A DNA stretch of 64,000 nucleotides from Euglena gracilis (GCA_039621445.1 CP154956.1:22238001-22302000); one strand, 5' to 3'. Numbered from the stretch's first letter, positions 30,680 through 42,474 are shown. Notes: generated by a model not told the origin, from the letters alone. A program made the numbers and translations.

Positions 30680-32509
30680 CTGTGCGCAAACCGTGGGAGT
30701 GGCAATACACAACCAATCGGTACTGACGTAAAAATGGGTATCCCAAAATTACGTCAGACCCTTGAATTCCGGACTCGTAACCCCAAATATTGGTGAAATG
30801 TTGTATTTGGGGGGCGTGAGTGATGCTTGGGGATGATGGGCAAGAGTATCTCGAGCACACATCCCAAATCACCACCGCACATGGGGGTGTTATCCTCGGT
30901 TGTAATTTTGATCGGTTTCTTGGCGCTTACCAAGAGCGGGGTCGGTATCAACCCCAACCGAAAAAGCAGTGCAATGCGACAACCAGTGTCAATGAGAATT
31001 TTAACTTTGGTGGAAAAATTTTAAATGCGTATTTCCGCTTGGACGAGTAATTCCATTGGTGGTACGCAAAGTGAATGGTCTGGTGGAAATACGTTTGCAT
31101 GCCAACTTTCCCATGAACCCTTTCCTACTTTTCTCAGCATTCTGAGGGGAAATGTGGAGTGGGGGGTAGGGGACCCGAAATAATTCTGGGTACCGACCGT
31201 AAAGGCGGATGGGCAGGGGGGTCAAGGTAGATCAGGTCTTACCTCCATCTGTTCATCAGCCCAGAGGTCCGTGCCCTCGGACGTCGGGCTCCCCTACTCC
31301 AAGTCCGAACCGGCCGAATAGCCGGCAACGGACTTTTTGCGGAATAAATGGAATTCAATGAGCGCACCACCATTCGGGCCTCATTAAATTCTCCGTCCGA
31401 GGCCACATCCCCCTCCCTGCCCGAAGCCGGGGTGTCCTCCTCCAAACAAGAAATCTTGAAACCGACCTTTTGCCAGTTGGAAGAGTAACCACGGTCGCTT
31501 AGCGCGATTTCCGTAGCCGGGCCGGGGGGAACGGGATCTGGGACATTTGGATGAATGGTGGTCTTTGGAACCGCAAAGTGAGCAACAGGGTTTTGTGGCG
31601 GGATTCCGCATAACGGGGGGAACGAAATTCCGTTCGACCGTCAAACCGTCGTGGTGAACGGGTTTCCTGTCGACCATGACCGGTGTACCGGGGTTTCCCC
31701 GGTGACCCGCGCGAAGAGGATGATCCACTTCGCGAACGAGATCGTGAAAAATCGCGATTGAAATACCTTTTTCGGGTAGGGAGTCCAGGTTTCCCGACCA
31801 TCAAGCGATGGTGACTTGGGCCTACTACCGCTAAAGCGGTTCTCCGAAGGCCGTGAAACTCCCGATTGACGTGAAAACGCCGAGGAACCCGATCCCCGTG
31901 AGAAGGTCGAGCCCCTTAGGCTTCCGATACGCTTTCACGCATCGGGATTCGGGCAATCGCGAGACATGTGACCAGATTTGTTGCACAAAAAGCACAGTTT
32001 ATCCTTGCCATGGTCCGAAGAACGCTGATTCCGCGTTTACGGTCCCGTGGTGGTTGATCTTGGTTACATGGGTTATTTTTGCAACGAACTTACCGCACCC
32101 GCACGGATTCCCGCGGTGGGATGTGTTTGGAAAGCGGACCGTATTTGTCCCAAAACTTGCTTAAGCTTGAGTTGCTTTGACACGTAATTCCAACGTTGGG
32201 CAAGAGCCATCTCATGCCTTGCCAACTCCTCGCGATGGATATCCTTCACGAGGGATGGTACAAAATTCAACAAAACCGCATCGAATTGTTCGCGCATTTG
32301 CTTCTCGCTATACCAGAGGTCAATGGACTTCCATTTGCGATCCGATGGCGCGCATTGTCGACATTTCTTCCAGGGTAATCCTGGTGACCGGACTTGAGCT
32401 GGTTGAGTTGGAGCCATTACGTATCACCAAATTGCGTGCGCGTTCTCGCTCCTCCCTCGATAGGCAATCGATGAATTCCATCTTGACTACCTCGGGATTC
32501 GGGTCTTGG
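30680..32509 (-). pseudogene. Element 3 copy B: protease and C-terminal gag remnant
   Basis: The minus strand carries the protease tail (KPIKITTEDNTPMCGGDLGC, about 30960-30820) and the gag 3' end: CSLCGSKDHHSSKC zinc knuckle followed by RSRSPRPG (about 31535-31580), an SR-rich stretch (SRSRSGSSSSRGS), and capsid sequence WKSIDLWYSEKQMREQFDAVL (32400-32100). Relative to copy A some capsid residues are deleted and the frame is broken many times. Homology to copy A stops at about 30680 on one side and at a foreign insert at about 32510 on the other. Confidence 0.75.
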
Positions 32510-32514
32510 GGAGG

Positions 32515-32690
32515 CGGACGGACGGACGGACGGACGGCTGGTGAAAAAAGCGAAGGTTCGGACGGACGGCTGACGTTGTGGGCTTGGTCCAGACGGCTGA
32601 TGAAAATGCAATTGGTCCAGCTATCCGGCTGGCCGGCTGGCCGGCTGGCTGGCTGGCCGGCTGGCGGGCTGGGGCTGAATTTTTAAGCTC
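32515..32690. repeat. GGAC and GGCTGGCC simple repeats
   Basis: A (GGAC)n run near 32516-32535 and a GGCTGGCC-type run near 32625-32675 form part of the left edge of the insert; related words are at 33900-34040. Confidence 0.8.
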
Positions 32691-33763
32691 GCGGACACTA
32701 AATTAGGATCGAAATTAGAACCGTTTGCGACGAACTTTTCCAAAGCCATGGCAGATGGAATTTCTGGCGGACAGACATGTTGACTTCAGATGGAGGCACA
32801 ATCAAAAGATGTTTTATTGTTTAAAATGATTGAATTCGAAGAGATGAGTTAATTTCGTTATAAGTTCGTTCTGATAGTTTCACAGTTGAAGGTATGTTCC
32901 CTGTTGTTGCTCCTTTTGTGTTCTTCTGGAGTGTTTTAAATTTCCGAACATTTCTGTAACCGACATGCATGCAGCTTCAGTACTTTAGCATCATTTCATT
33001 TGTCTGTGGCATGCCTTCAAAATGCTTTTTACGACAGTATTCCAACAAATCCTGTGAATTTTTTCTTCTGGACATTTCTGTGACATCTTTCATGCTACAT
33101 CTGGCACATTTTTATTGCTCATCTTTTGGATGATGAATGGGAGGAGCCACAGGGATTTCGTTCATGATTGAGTAAATGATGCTTATTTGGTTCATTTTTC
33201 ACGGGACATTGAGATTAAGACAGAAGAAGTTGATTTCAATGGAAAAAATTCAAGTCAAAGATTCAATTAACAAAGTTGGATTTGAATGGAAGGAAGTTTT
33301 GTGACTGACCAAGTGTTTTGAAGTCAATTTAAGGTGCGCCTTTTTTCAGACGAGAAGTTTGTTCAAGATGCTTGAAGGTTCTTGGCAAGCAACGTTTCCA
33401 CCTTAATTGTGCTGAATTTTCTGTTGTCTATGTTCTTGTGTGTAAGTTTTAAGTTTTTGAAGCTTTTTTCATGAAATTTTCAAAAAAATAAAATTTTCAA
33501 CTTGAAAATTGAACGCGCACAGGTTAAAATTTTTTGGATTCCTCAACCTCAAAAACCGCATTCCCATTCCCATTCCCTTTTAAAGCCACCAACAAAATAA
33601 ATTTTTTTGTTTTGGGCCACATGGCGCCAGATTTTGACCGGTCACGCACAAGTCGACGTCTCTGTTGACACGGGTTCGAATCCCGGTCGTTGGGGGCGAC
33701 TTCCTGCTTTCTCTGAGGCGGCAACATAATTTTCACAAAAGTACAAAGACTAGAATGATATCA

Positions 33764-33840
33764 CCCCCATAGAATAGCGGTCGCGTGGTTAGCGTGGGAC
33801 CGGTAGGTAGGCTGCGGGTTCGAATCCTGCCAGGGGGCAA
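33764..33840 (+). ncRNA. tRNA-like sequence or SINE head
   Basis: GGTTAGCG resembles a D-arm/A-box end. GCGGGTTCGAATCCTGC forms a proper T-arm with closing G-C and a seven-base loop, followed by CAGGGGG, which pairs with CCCCC at the 5' side over five of seven positions. No clean anticodon arm was found, so a decayed tRNA or tRNA-derived SINE is more likely than a working gene. A second B box lies ~150 bases upstream. Confidence 0.35.
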
Positions 33841-34045
33841 CTTACCTGATTATACGCGACGAGTATAGCCGAGACTGCTTTTCAGGATACAAGATATTTT
33901 TTGGTCCGGCCAGCTGGCCAGACAGACATTGGTCCGGCTTGGCGGACGGCTGGCAAAAAAAGGCTTCGTCCGGACGGACGGCTGGGCGTCCAGCATTGGT
34001 CCGGCTGAAGAGGTCCGGACGGCTCTGACGGACGGACGGCAAGTG

Positions 34046-35085
34046 GCCCCCTGGGTGGGTCCTTTTAGTGCCCAGTAATACTCCCAGTCGCGGAAAAATT
34101 GTCTCCATGTGGTTGGATCCCCGTCCCATTGGGGCTTCACCTTGTTCGCGATTGTGATGGTGCCTTTGAAGTCTCTCTGAGTAACCTGTTGACCCTTAGT
34201 GGTATTTCAGGGGTTTGGGTCCCGGTGATTCATAACACCAAACGCGTTTTGCGGATTTTCCGCTCCATGCGCACCCCGTGCAGGATTTCCCGCACCAAGT
34301 GTAACACCAAGTGTAGGGTTTGCAGGATTTTCCTGCAGGAGTTGCGAAAAATCTGGTGAAATTCTCCCGGTGGGGCGGGTTTCTCGCCGAAAACCCGATG
34401 GGTGATCTGGTAATCCAGAACCCGTTGGTGGTGGGTATGGTCGCGCATGCGACACATGACCAATACCGGGTGTGGGGTGTTGGCCCATTCCTCTTACAAG
34501 GTTGGAATGTTCAATTTCATGGTGGAGACTCGAATTTTCGAGCGGAGGGTCAATTTCCTCATCGGAAATGCTCCCCGAAAAATGGGTAGGTGGTGTGGGC
34601 AAATGCAAAGGTGGTACATCCGCGTTTTCGCGGGTGGTTGTACCAAGTTCGCGGTGGATGTGGAGGATTCCCACTCCAGAAACGGTAATTTGAGAACGCA
34701 ATTCCAGGAGATTTGGAATACCAACCGCAGCGCTTACCACGTGGGTGGTGGCACAACCGGTACCGGAGTGGACATTTTATCCAATCTCGCGGACAAGTTA
34801 TGCACCGTTTCTTCCAAATGTTCCAGCGACTGGAATTGACCGCAAATACGGTCAACCTCAGTCTCCAAATGCCGAATGTGTTTGCGGTAACGGGAAAAAT
34901 CTTCGAAGTGTGGCAACTTTTCAGAAACCAAGTGTAACTCTTGGGCAAACTTTCCTTGGGACTCCTCCACATTCCGGAGTTGACCCGCAAGCGCTTTTAC
35001 CGCATTTGAGACAGTTTGCAATTGATGGGGTGGCTTGGTGGGGGTTTCCACGGTGGTGCGCGAATTTTCGCCGGTTAGCTTTTAA
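34046..35085 (-). pseudogene. gag: Element 3 copy B: N-terminal/central gag remnant
   Basis: Minus-strand gag resumes after the insert with the PQWDGDPTTWRQFFRDWEYYW capsid start (about 34140-34060). Upstream there is the Gly/Pro-rich hinge (RPYPPPTGSG) and the coiled coil (FSRYRKHIRHLETEVDRICGQ, 34970-34830), which matches copy A at 27580-27480. It is cut at 35085 by the LTR of copy 4. Confidence 0.75.
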
Positions 35086-35238
35086 TGTACGTCCAACCTT
35101 GCTTTCCTCGCTTTCACCTTCTGGTGGCGCCCTACTTACGAAAGTAAAGTTGGAGTAACAGAAAAGCAAAAATAAAATAATATAAAAGTTGATAAGCCCT
35201 TTTCCCCAATTAAGAGGCAGAGCACAAGGCAGGGGAGG
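35086..35238 (-). repeat. Element 3 copy 4: 3' LTR, first part
   Basis: Begins TGTACGTCCAACC, like the divergent LTR at 55170 (TGTACGTCCAAAG). It stops at 35238 where the LARD starts and resumes at 40487. Confidence 0.75.
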
Positions 35239-35819
35239 TGTCGGTGGGGGGTTTGAGAAAATAAGGGAGACGACGAAAGTGAACCGGAAACAGCGAGAAT
35301 GAACTGCAATGCCTGGGAAATGGAGTGCCCGACCGACTGGGCCTCCTTCTTTCCCCCCACCTACGGTCACCACCCAGCCCCAGGGGTTTTCAATAAAAAG
35401 AGCCTCCGGAGGGCTCAGGGCCGGAGGCCCGGCTTTTCGCCCCCTGCCAGTGGCTGGGTTGGCATACCGGCGTAGGATCCAAAACTTTGAAACTAAATCT
35501 GGGTTTTTCTCTCTTGAATCCAAAGAAAATCACAAATAAGACCTTTTTGAAGTATGGACTTGATGCAGAAGGCAAAGCACACACAAGTCAATCTGCACAC
35601 CTTGGTCAGACACACCTGTGCTTGCAGTGGGTGAGAGTAATAAACAGAGAATGATTTTGGAATGGAATGCCTTGCTCGTTCATTCTTTTCTTTTGTATTT
35701 CCAGTTCTGCAACATTTTGCTCACCTTCCAATAGACTTCTGGAGCTTCCTACCCACTGGGTGAGTCCTATCGCGGGGGGAATGTTTAGAAACCGGCTGTC
35801 GGCGGGCCGACAGCCGACA
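35239..35819 (-). repeat. LARD 3' LTR (581 bp)
   Basis: TG...CA ends. The last 26 bases form a perfect stem CGGCTGTCGG / CCGACAGCCG that includes the terminal CCGACA. Another hairpin around GCCTCCGGAGGGC lies near 35402-35430. Confidence 0.88.
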
Positions 35820-38800
35820 CCCCCTCCCTTGCGACGTTAGTCGGACCAATTTTTGCCCCCCCCCCCTTGGTGAAAATTCATTTTTTTTTAAGGTTGGGCC
35901 GTTTGGGCCTCTGGGTTTTTTTTTTAAGGGCCGTGGTGACCCCCCCCCCAGCAACTTTGGTGCTTTGAGGGGCACCTGAAAAATCAGGTGATAACGGGGC
36001 CAGCCCCCCCCCCCCACCACCGGTGGAAGGGACAAAGAAACGTCCCACAAAAAATGTGGGGGTATTCTTGTACTTTGTTGAGTCCGAACTTGTGTATGCA
36101 AAAGGAACATGGAACCCGTAAAAGAATCAAAAAAACAAAAAAATCTTCGGGCACACTTCCCCCCAGGCCTGTCCCTCACACTGCCTTAATTAAAACGTCC
36201 CTTTGGCAGCGTTCAAGGATATTGCCCCTGGTGAGGAAGGAAAGAATCCAAACAACAACAACTGAACATTCGTTGATTTTTTTTGTGAAGAAATGAAATT
36301 CTTTTGAATCAGGGACTTGGCTCACAGTGCCCGGCATAATACTTTGATTGGGTAAAAAAAGAAGAGCGAAGCATTCCTTTCCAGTGTAGAGAAAAAAATG
36401 GAATGTCGGTGAAACGGTGAAGAGGTGAGAAATGGGGAGTAGGTGAGATGGTAAGATGGTTATATGGGAATAGTGTACAATGGCGCGTGCGGTTGTGTGT
36501 TCTGTGTGTATGCACGCTCCCTCACATCATGCATTCCAATAAAAAATGACTGGGTCGATTTTTTTGTTGAATGCAAAGAGAACAGGGATTCACATTGGCT
36601 CACAGCCACTATATCACAGGGCTTCAGTGCCCACGTGGCTGTTTTTCTTTTTATTTTGCCCACGACCAGGGCCTGTGGATGGAGGAGGGTCCACCCCCCC
36701 CCCCGAGTTCGAATATTCCATGAAAATTGCAGTTTTCACAATCCAAACTGACTCGAAAAACTGAGTCTGCAAAATCCGAACTCGGTTTTCTCCTTTCGGA
36801 AAAAAATAAAATTCCCAGGTTTTTCCAACATAGATGAATCCTCGATCAAAACAGGGCCTGCAAAAGCCCACAAAAAATCCAACCAGGAATTCCAACCTCC
36901 AAACCCAAAGTCAGCCACACAATATCCCACAACTGTGGACTGCACGGTGCCAAACCGAATCACAAATATCCGTGTTAACCAATCGATCTGCCCCCCCCCC
37001 CCACCGGCAACACAGCCGTGAGGGTCGGGGGTTCCAGGAAATTCAAAAATCTTTGAAAATGCAGTTCCGCTTTCTCAGCCAGAAACATTCTCACTGCCCC
37101 CCCTCAGTCACATGGGGCAATGGGGGTCAAACGACTTGGCAAACTCAAAAATCCTGAAAATTCAAATCCAGCCAAGGCAATTATTCGCTGCCCCCCCCAC
37201 AACAAGAGGCAAGGGGCACAACCTGGCTTCAGCCTGAAAACCCAAAAAAATCACAAACCTGGGCCTCTTGTCCAAACCGAACGAAATCAAACACCACCAC
37301 TCAACTCCACCATAAAAGACGGGGCTTCTCACTGCCCCCCCCCCCCCCCGCAAAAGGGCCGCAGGGCAAAACCTCAATCAATTCCACCTGGGCTTCACAT
37401 TTCCAAACCGACTGCAAAACAAAATTCAGCTCCATCAAAGCCGAATTAGTCACACGACAACGCTTCGCTGAGCCCCCCCCCCCAGCACACGGGGCGGCAG
37501 GGGTCCTGAAACTTGGAAATTGTGGCCCGAGCCGAAGTCTGCTGGGAACCAAGAGTAAGGAAAATTTGAACGCTCAATCCTCAGGCTCGGTACTCCAAAG
37601 AAAGCAATCCAGTTGTCACAACAATTACTTCGGTGCACTCAGCCAAATGGACCCCTCCACAAACGATGGGAGAACCCATTTACATTTGTATTCCTCCAAA
37701 ATTCTTCACTGGAGGAAAAATAAGCTGATTCTTGCACCCAGACTATTTGGGCAGCCCCCCCCCCCCCCTGTACGGCGTGGCCACACCGCTTGGGAGAGTT
37801 GAGACTGTCTCAGAGCGGGAAAATGGATCCTGGGCTTCAGCCCTGAATCACAACCAATCATCAGCCCAGGCTTCGACACACCAAGGCTCAGTAGTAATTT
37901 CCCAGCTGGGTACAATAGCACTTCCAAGTACCCACCGTGGCGACAAAATTCTGCTTGTGGTAGTCCAAATTGCAAAATTCTTGATAAATTCTCCACGGTG
38001 AAATTCTCAAACTTGCTCCTTGTGTTGTTGAGTTGAAAACCTGCACAAGCGAAAAAATGAAACAAAAAACACAGCAACAAACGTCCACAAAAAGCTGGAC
38101 ACAACGGCTGCCTCCTCGCAACCCATCACAGATTGATTTGTCAGTGTGGCCAAACCACAACAAAAAAACCAAGATGCATCATTGTCTATCATATTGCCGA
38201 ACATCTCATGGCAATTGGGGAAGGGAGGAACCCCATTACGACAAAATTAGCATCCACAGCAGCAGGCTGCAACACAAAACGCAGCTAAATCAGCGCTGCT
38301 GTTGGAAAAATGTGCAGCCGACCACAGCCAAGCAAACCAACGCAGATGAGATTGAGATTATGGCTCACCAATTGGCCAACAGATCACACAAGACAAGGTA
38401 AAAGTTGACTTTGCCACCACTTTGGGATTCTTTCCAGAAATATTCTGGTGGACTTCTTTTCCCAACAGGCTTGACAATACAACCAAATTTCATCAACCAA
38501 AATTCTGGCGATTATGCAGCTGAACAACACCCTCAGCTGCCCAATGATGACTCTGAGATTTTCCGGAATGGGGCTCTCAGAAAACGCAACCACCCATATG
38601 TCCCAACCAAATGAATCTCCTTGGGGGTTACACAAAAGTTGGTCTGCGCAAACCACCTCCCGTGTACATCCCCCTTGTTAACTCATCAGCTGAAAACTTG
38701 GATTGGTCACTAAAAATTCCCCAGGTTGCAACCAAAAACAAAACCACTGAACTGAAACTGAACCACTGAACACTGAGCTGAAAACTGAACACCACTGAAC

Positions 38801-39901
38801 TCAGGATCCCTGGGCCCTTAAGTGTGTGTCGACGGGGGTGTCTGTTCCTCCCGGATTTACACACCCGGTTCCCCTCTTTGACCAGTCAATCCCAAAAATG
38901 AATGAAAATTTTTCTGCCTGCCAGTGTTCGATAGAGGTGTTTTTTCCCCTCGAAACGGCAACCCAAAACCAAACTGGGCTGCCTCACTGGAAGCACACCG
39001 AAACTGAGTGAAACAACAAAACTGTGAAAATGGAACAGGTCGATGCATGTCCCAGACAGGGAAAAAAGTCACTGAACAAACCAGTGAACCTCTCCCAAAA
39101 GATGGACTCGGAGCCCACAAATGCATGGGACCAGCATACAAACCCACTGAAATGATGTCCCAATCTGTGGATTGAGCACCTGCCACACCTGCAGTGAACT
39201 CACCCCGATCAAAGCCAAACTTGGACTCACAAAACAAAAAACTTTTTGGAACTGTTTGTCTGGCTTGCTTGAGCACAAGTAAAAGGGTACTGTGCACCCC
39301 AGAGAAAATGGTGTTTCTCAAAAATGACATGCTTCAAGCATTCTGAGGTTTATCCGAAAAAAATCCACAACCAGAAAACGATGAAAAACTTGAATCACTG
39401 GTGAAGACAACGTAAACTTGACTTTCCCACAGCCAAAACTGTAAAACAACCAATGAAAACCTGAAAATGAAAACTTCTGCCAGAAAAATTATCTTCCATA
39501 TTGGACTCCACAGTTTTTTCAAAAAGCACAGCCTAATTTTGGGAAAAAACTGCTGGAAAAAAGGACACTGACAAAACCACAAGCCACAGAAGAAAAATCA
39601 CACAAATCAACAACTGGAGCTTAGAGCTTGGCTCACGGCTGACACTCACACTGGCCCGTTCTCCTATTGCTGCGAGTTGCAAAATTCTGGACCGTTTTCA
39701 GTGACCATTCCCCCTGGAGCCTTGCTCACAGATTGATTCCATTCCATTTGCAAAAACACCAGATGAAAATATTCACCCATGATTTACAGCACAAACTGGT
39801 GCACAGATTCCAGCAGATTCATGGTGCACAGATTCCAAAGAAACCACAGATTTCAAAATGATTCTGCTGGGCACAGCCCAGCAGCAAACCTCTGCTTACC
39901 A
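35820..39901 (-). other. LARD interior, non-coding, with poly-C/G hairpin array
   Basis: No frame here has recognisable domains or a length beyond chance. Long C-runs (8-16 C on the plus strand) occur at about 35856, 35940, 36006, 36692, 36991, 37086, 37188, 37335, 37472 and 37756. Six between 36990 and 37800 are followed 10-20 bases later by GGGG-containing words. The right half (38000-39900) is low in features apart from A-rich, primer-binding-site-proximal sequence. Confidence 0.7.
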
Positions 39902-40482
39902 TGTCGGTGGGGGGTTTGAGAAAATAAGGGAGACGACGAAAGTGAACCGGAAACAGCGAGAATGAACTGCAATGCCTGGGAAATGGAGTGCCCGACCGAC
40001 TGGGCCTCCTTCTTTCCCCCCACCTACTGTCACCACCCAGCCCCAGGGGTTTTCAACAAAAAGAGCCTCCGGAGGGCTCAGGGCCGGAGGCCCGGCTTTT
40101 CGCCCCCTGCCAGTGGCTGGGTTGGCATACCGGCGTAGGATCCAAAACTTTGAAACTGAATCTGGGTTTTTCTCTCTTGAACCCAAAGAAAATCACAAAT
40201 AAGACCTTTTTGAAGTATGGACTTGATGCAGAAGGCAAAGCACACACAAGTCAATCTGCACACCTTGGTCAGACACACCTGTGCTTGCAGTGGGTGAGAG
40301 TAATATACAGATAATGATTTTGGAATGGAATGCCTTGCTCGTTCATTCTTTTCTTTTGTATTTCCAGTTCTGCAACATTTTGCTCACCTTCCAATAGACT
40401 TCTGGAGCTTCCTACCCACTGGGTGAGTCCTATCGCGGGGGGAATGTTTAGAAACCGGCTGTCGGCGGGCCGACAGCCGACA
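39902..40482 (-). repeat. LARD 5' LTR (581 bp)
   Basis: Near-identical to 35239-35819. Differences seen by eye are a handful of single bases (for example CTACGGTC versus CTACTGTC, AACAGAGA versus ATACAGATA). Confidence 0.88.
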
Positions 40483-40486
40483 GAGG

Positions 40487-40771
40487 AGCCCTATGGGCTA
40501 CGGACAAACCAAAGTGACAAATGTCCTTTAAGGACTTCGAATGATGAAAATCAGACTTGGAAATCAAGTCTTGCAAAGTGAAAGAACAAAATAGAGAATA
40601 CCACCTGTGGAGAGGTGAACCAGAATTGGGCTTTGGTATTCCTAATTCAGGCCATTGGCCATCTGTAGAAATACCACCTTACATAGTACTGTGTATGAGG
40701 CTTAGAGCTATATCTGGCCGTAGGCTTATACCTACATACACAGTACCACGGCCTGACGGCTGCCTGATACA
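40487..40771 (-). repeat. Element 3 copy 4: 3' LTR, second part
   Basis: Continues the LTR interrupted at 35238 and keeps the family block GAATACCACCTGTGG (about 40595). It ends GATACA before CATCCCCCTCCC, the polypurine tract of the family. The end is GATACA rather than GTACA. Confidence 0.72.
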
Positions 40772-41600
40772 CATCCCCCTCCCAGGGCTATGCCCGATTT
40801 CCCTACTGGGCCAGGCCAGTCGGAATGCCGGACACAGTCCTGGGGACGGGGACCTGTCACAGGGCCGTATGCGGCGTTTCGTTCTCCGGTCACTAGGGGT
40901 GTGGGAAGGAAAATGCGAAATAACGCAAGAACGCGCAAAAGAGGTTAACCGAAGGGGTGGAAGCGGAAGAACCCATTGGGAAATGGGGCTGGAAGGTTTC
41001 CGTTCCAGAAAGTCCAATCCACCCAGTTTGGGGTGTGTCTATGACACGCGGGGAGGTCTCATTCCATAATCGGAAAATATTGAATGGTAGGGTGTGGAAG
41101 GAGGGGGCACCTGGTCAGTCATATATGACCAGGTAGAAACACCTATTTACAAAACCAACTGCCGGCGACAGCGATATTTTGCCCAGGGGAGGTAAAAGGA
41201 GAGAGGAGAGGGGGGTTGGTCAAAAGACCTTAAGCAGAAGTTTTGCTGTCTGGCAGTCTTACGTGGCCTTATAGCCGAAAAGTATCCAGTTGGGGTCTTG
41301 GGGGCTATTATTACGGTGTGCGCGCTGTAAGCTGTGCGTCTTCTTACTGGGGGCATATATGGCTGAGGTAAGGCTTCACATCGCGTCGCGGACACGGTGT
41401 TGTCGATGGGGTATCCCCAGAGGCTTATACCTCAATAGACGGGCGATAGCCCAAAAGAGAGGAGGTCATATGCAGAGTAAAAATACATATTGGCAGATGT
41501 GCCTGATATAGATACGGAATACAGGGCCTATAGGCCTGATGGAAAGGTCAGAAGCGGGTCCAATGGACCTGTAAGCCTTGGGTATCTATGGCACAGACGG
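40772..41600 (-). other. Element 3 copy 4: polypurine tract and 3' UTR
   Basis: Starts with CATCCCCCTCCC and aligns by landmarks to the 3' UTRs of copies A, 2 and 3. The conserved hairpin arms are at 41159-41172 and 41244-41256. It has many small perfect hairpins such as GTAGGCTTATACCTAC near 40724. Confidence 0.7.
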
Positions 41601-42474
41601 CCATTTCCTGGGAGTCGGTGGTCTGATCTCCCGAACGTAATCTCCTTCAGGAGATTCCACTATCTTCAGTATTGGAGGTTGGAAATTTACAAGTTGCCTT
41701 TCAGGCTCATCGACATCATAGTCGATGTCGAGGATATTCCCATTCTTGTGTGTACCCATCGGGTAAGCGAACTCCGAGCCTATTGGCTTCGCGATGAAGT
41801 AAATTCTGGAGGTTATCCTAGAAAAAAAGGGGCAACATTGCCTGCCAGATCCAAAAATTCATGCGGGGGTGGTTGCATTGAACCCGTGGGGGCATCCCCG
41901 GGTATATGGCCGGATCAGCCTTGGTATGCCAACCTGCGACTCGCGCTTGAGTAGTGAAAGGTCTTATGGATTCTCTCACCCAATCGGTGAATTCCATCTT
42001 ATAGGCCTCTGGGGGGTATTCAGGCAGAAGGAATGTGTAGTTTGGTCGGTCAGGCAGGCTTTGTGCCGCGAAAAGTGGGTATATCACCCTATCCCAATCG
42101 GATTCGTGAAAAAGATATGGCACTTTGACCTTGCCTGCTGACTCGACTGCGAGTCGGAACGCTGCGCTGTCAAGGTGAAAATCTTTGGCGATTCCGCCTC
42201 TGCGGTAGCTGTATACAGCTTTAAATTTGCTGTACTGGTAAAAATTGATTTGCGACCTATAGTGCTGTTTGAATTTGACCAGATGGTCTTCATTTTCTGG
42301 GATGACTTTAGTCATATCACCAGTAGCAGGTAGCCAAAATTCTGCCTGTAGGCAGTTGATGCAGCGGACAGGTATGTCCTGGTCATGGGGTTTTTCCGTC
42401 CAGCGGAAATTGTCCATATTGGACCACGCCAGTAGGCAATCTGTGTACCAGGCAGCCATTCTGCCATGGCACTG
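41600..42474 (-). pseudogene. Element 3 copy 4: ORF3 C-terminal remnant
   Basis: The minus-strand frame (open 42459-41818) matches the last third of ORF3: CINCLQAEFW, YSYRRGGIAKDFHLDSAAFRLAV, VPYLFHESDW, NHPRMNFWIWQAMLP. It aligns to the C-terminal domain of copies 2 and 3 with many substitutions, so it is the most divergent copy. A stop at about 41817 is followed by out-of-frame homology (PDGYTQEWEYP). The N-terminal side is cut at 42474 by the LTR of copy C. Confidence 0.78.

Larger units (their letters stand above)
32510..34045. mobile_element. 1.5-kb insert of unknown type in copy B gag
   Basis: Copy B gag runs to GTCTTGGG at about 32509 and resumes with TGGGTGGG at about 34045, so TGGG may be a short target duplication. 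The outer 100-150 bases on both sides hold direct repeats rich in GGACGG and CCGGCTGG, for example GGACGGCTGG followed by AAAAA and CGGACGGACGGCTG. The core (32700-33600) is A/T-rich without a reading frame. Two tRNA-like B boxes (GGTTCGAATCC) are at about 33668-33680 and 33816-33828. This could be a compound SINE or an unclassified element; no transposase is visible. Confidence 0.5.
35239..40482 (-). mobile_element. LARD-like non-autonomous LTR retrotransposon (5.2 kb)
   Basis: Two 581-bp LTRs (35239-35819 and 39902-40482), each TGTCGG...CCGACA, flank 4.08 kb. GAGG lies at 35235-35238 and again at 40483-40486, a 4-bp target duplication. On the minus strand TGGTAAGCAGAGG (39901-39889) follows the 5' LTR directly as a primer-binding site, and GGGAGGGGG (35828-35820) precedes the 3' LTR as polypurine tract. 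The interior has no gag, protease, RT or integrase, so it depends on another element's proteins. The LTRs are nearly identical by eye, so the insertion is recent relative to its neighbours. It sits inside the LTR of element 3 copy 4. Confidence 0.88.

Noticed and set aside
33764-33840. A functional tRNA gene
   Set aside because: T-arm is good but the acceptor stem has two mismatches and no clean anticodon arm; kept only as tRNA-like.
36834-37449. Short overlapping frames inside the LARD as genes
   Set aside because: They cross C-runs, have no domain similarity, and are no longer than chance frames.
35820-39901. CRISPR-like or satellite array in the C-run region
   Set aside because: Spacing between C-runs varies from about 70 to 290 bases and no constant repeat unit exists.
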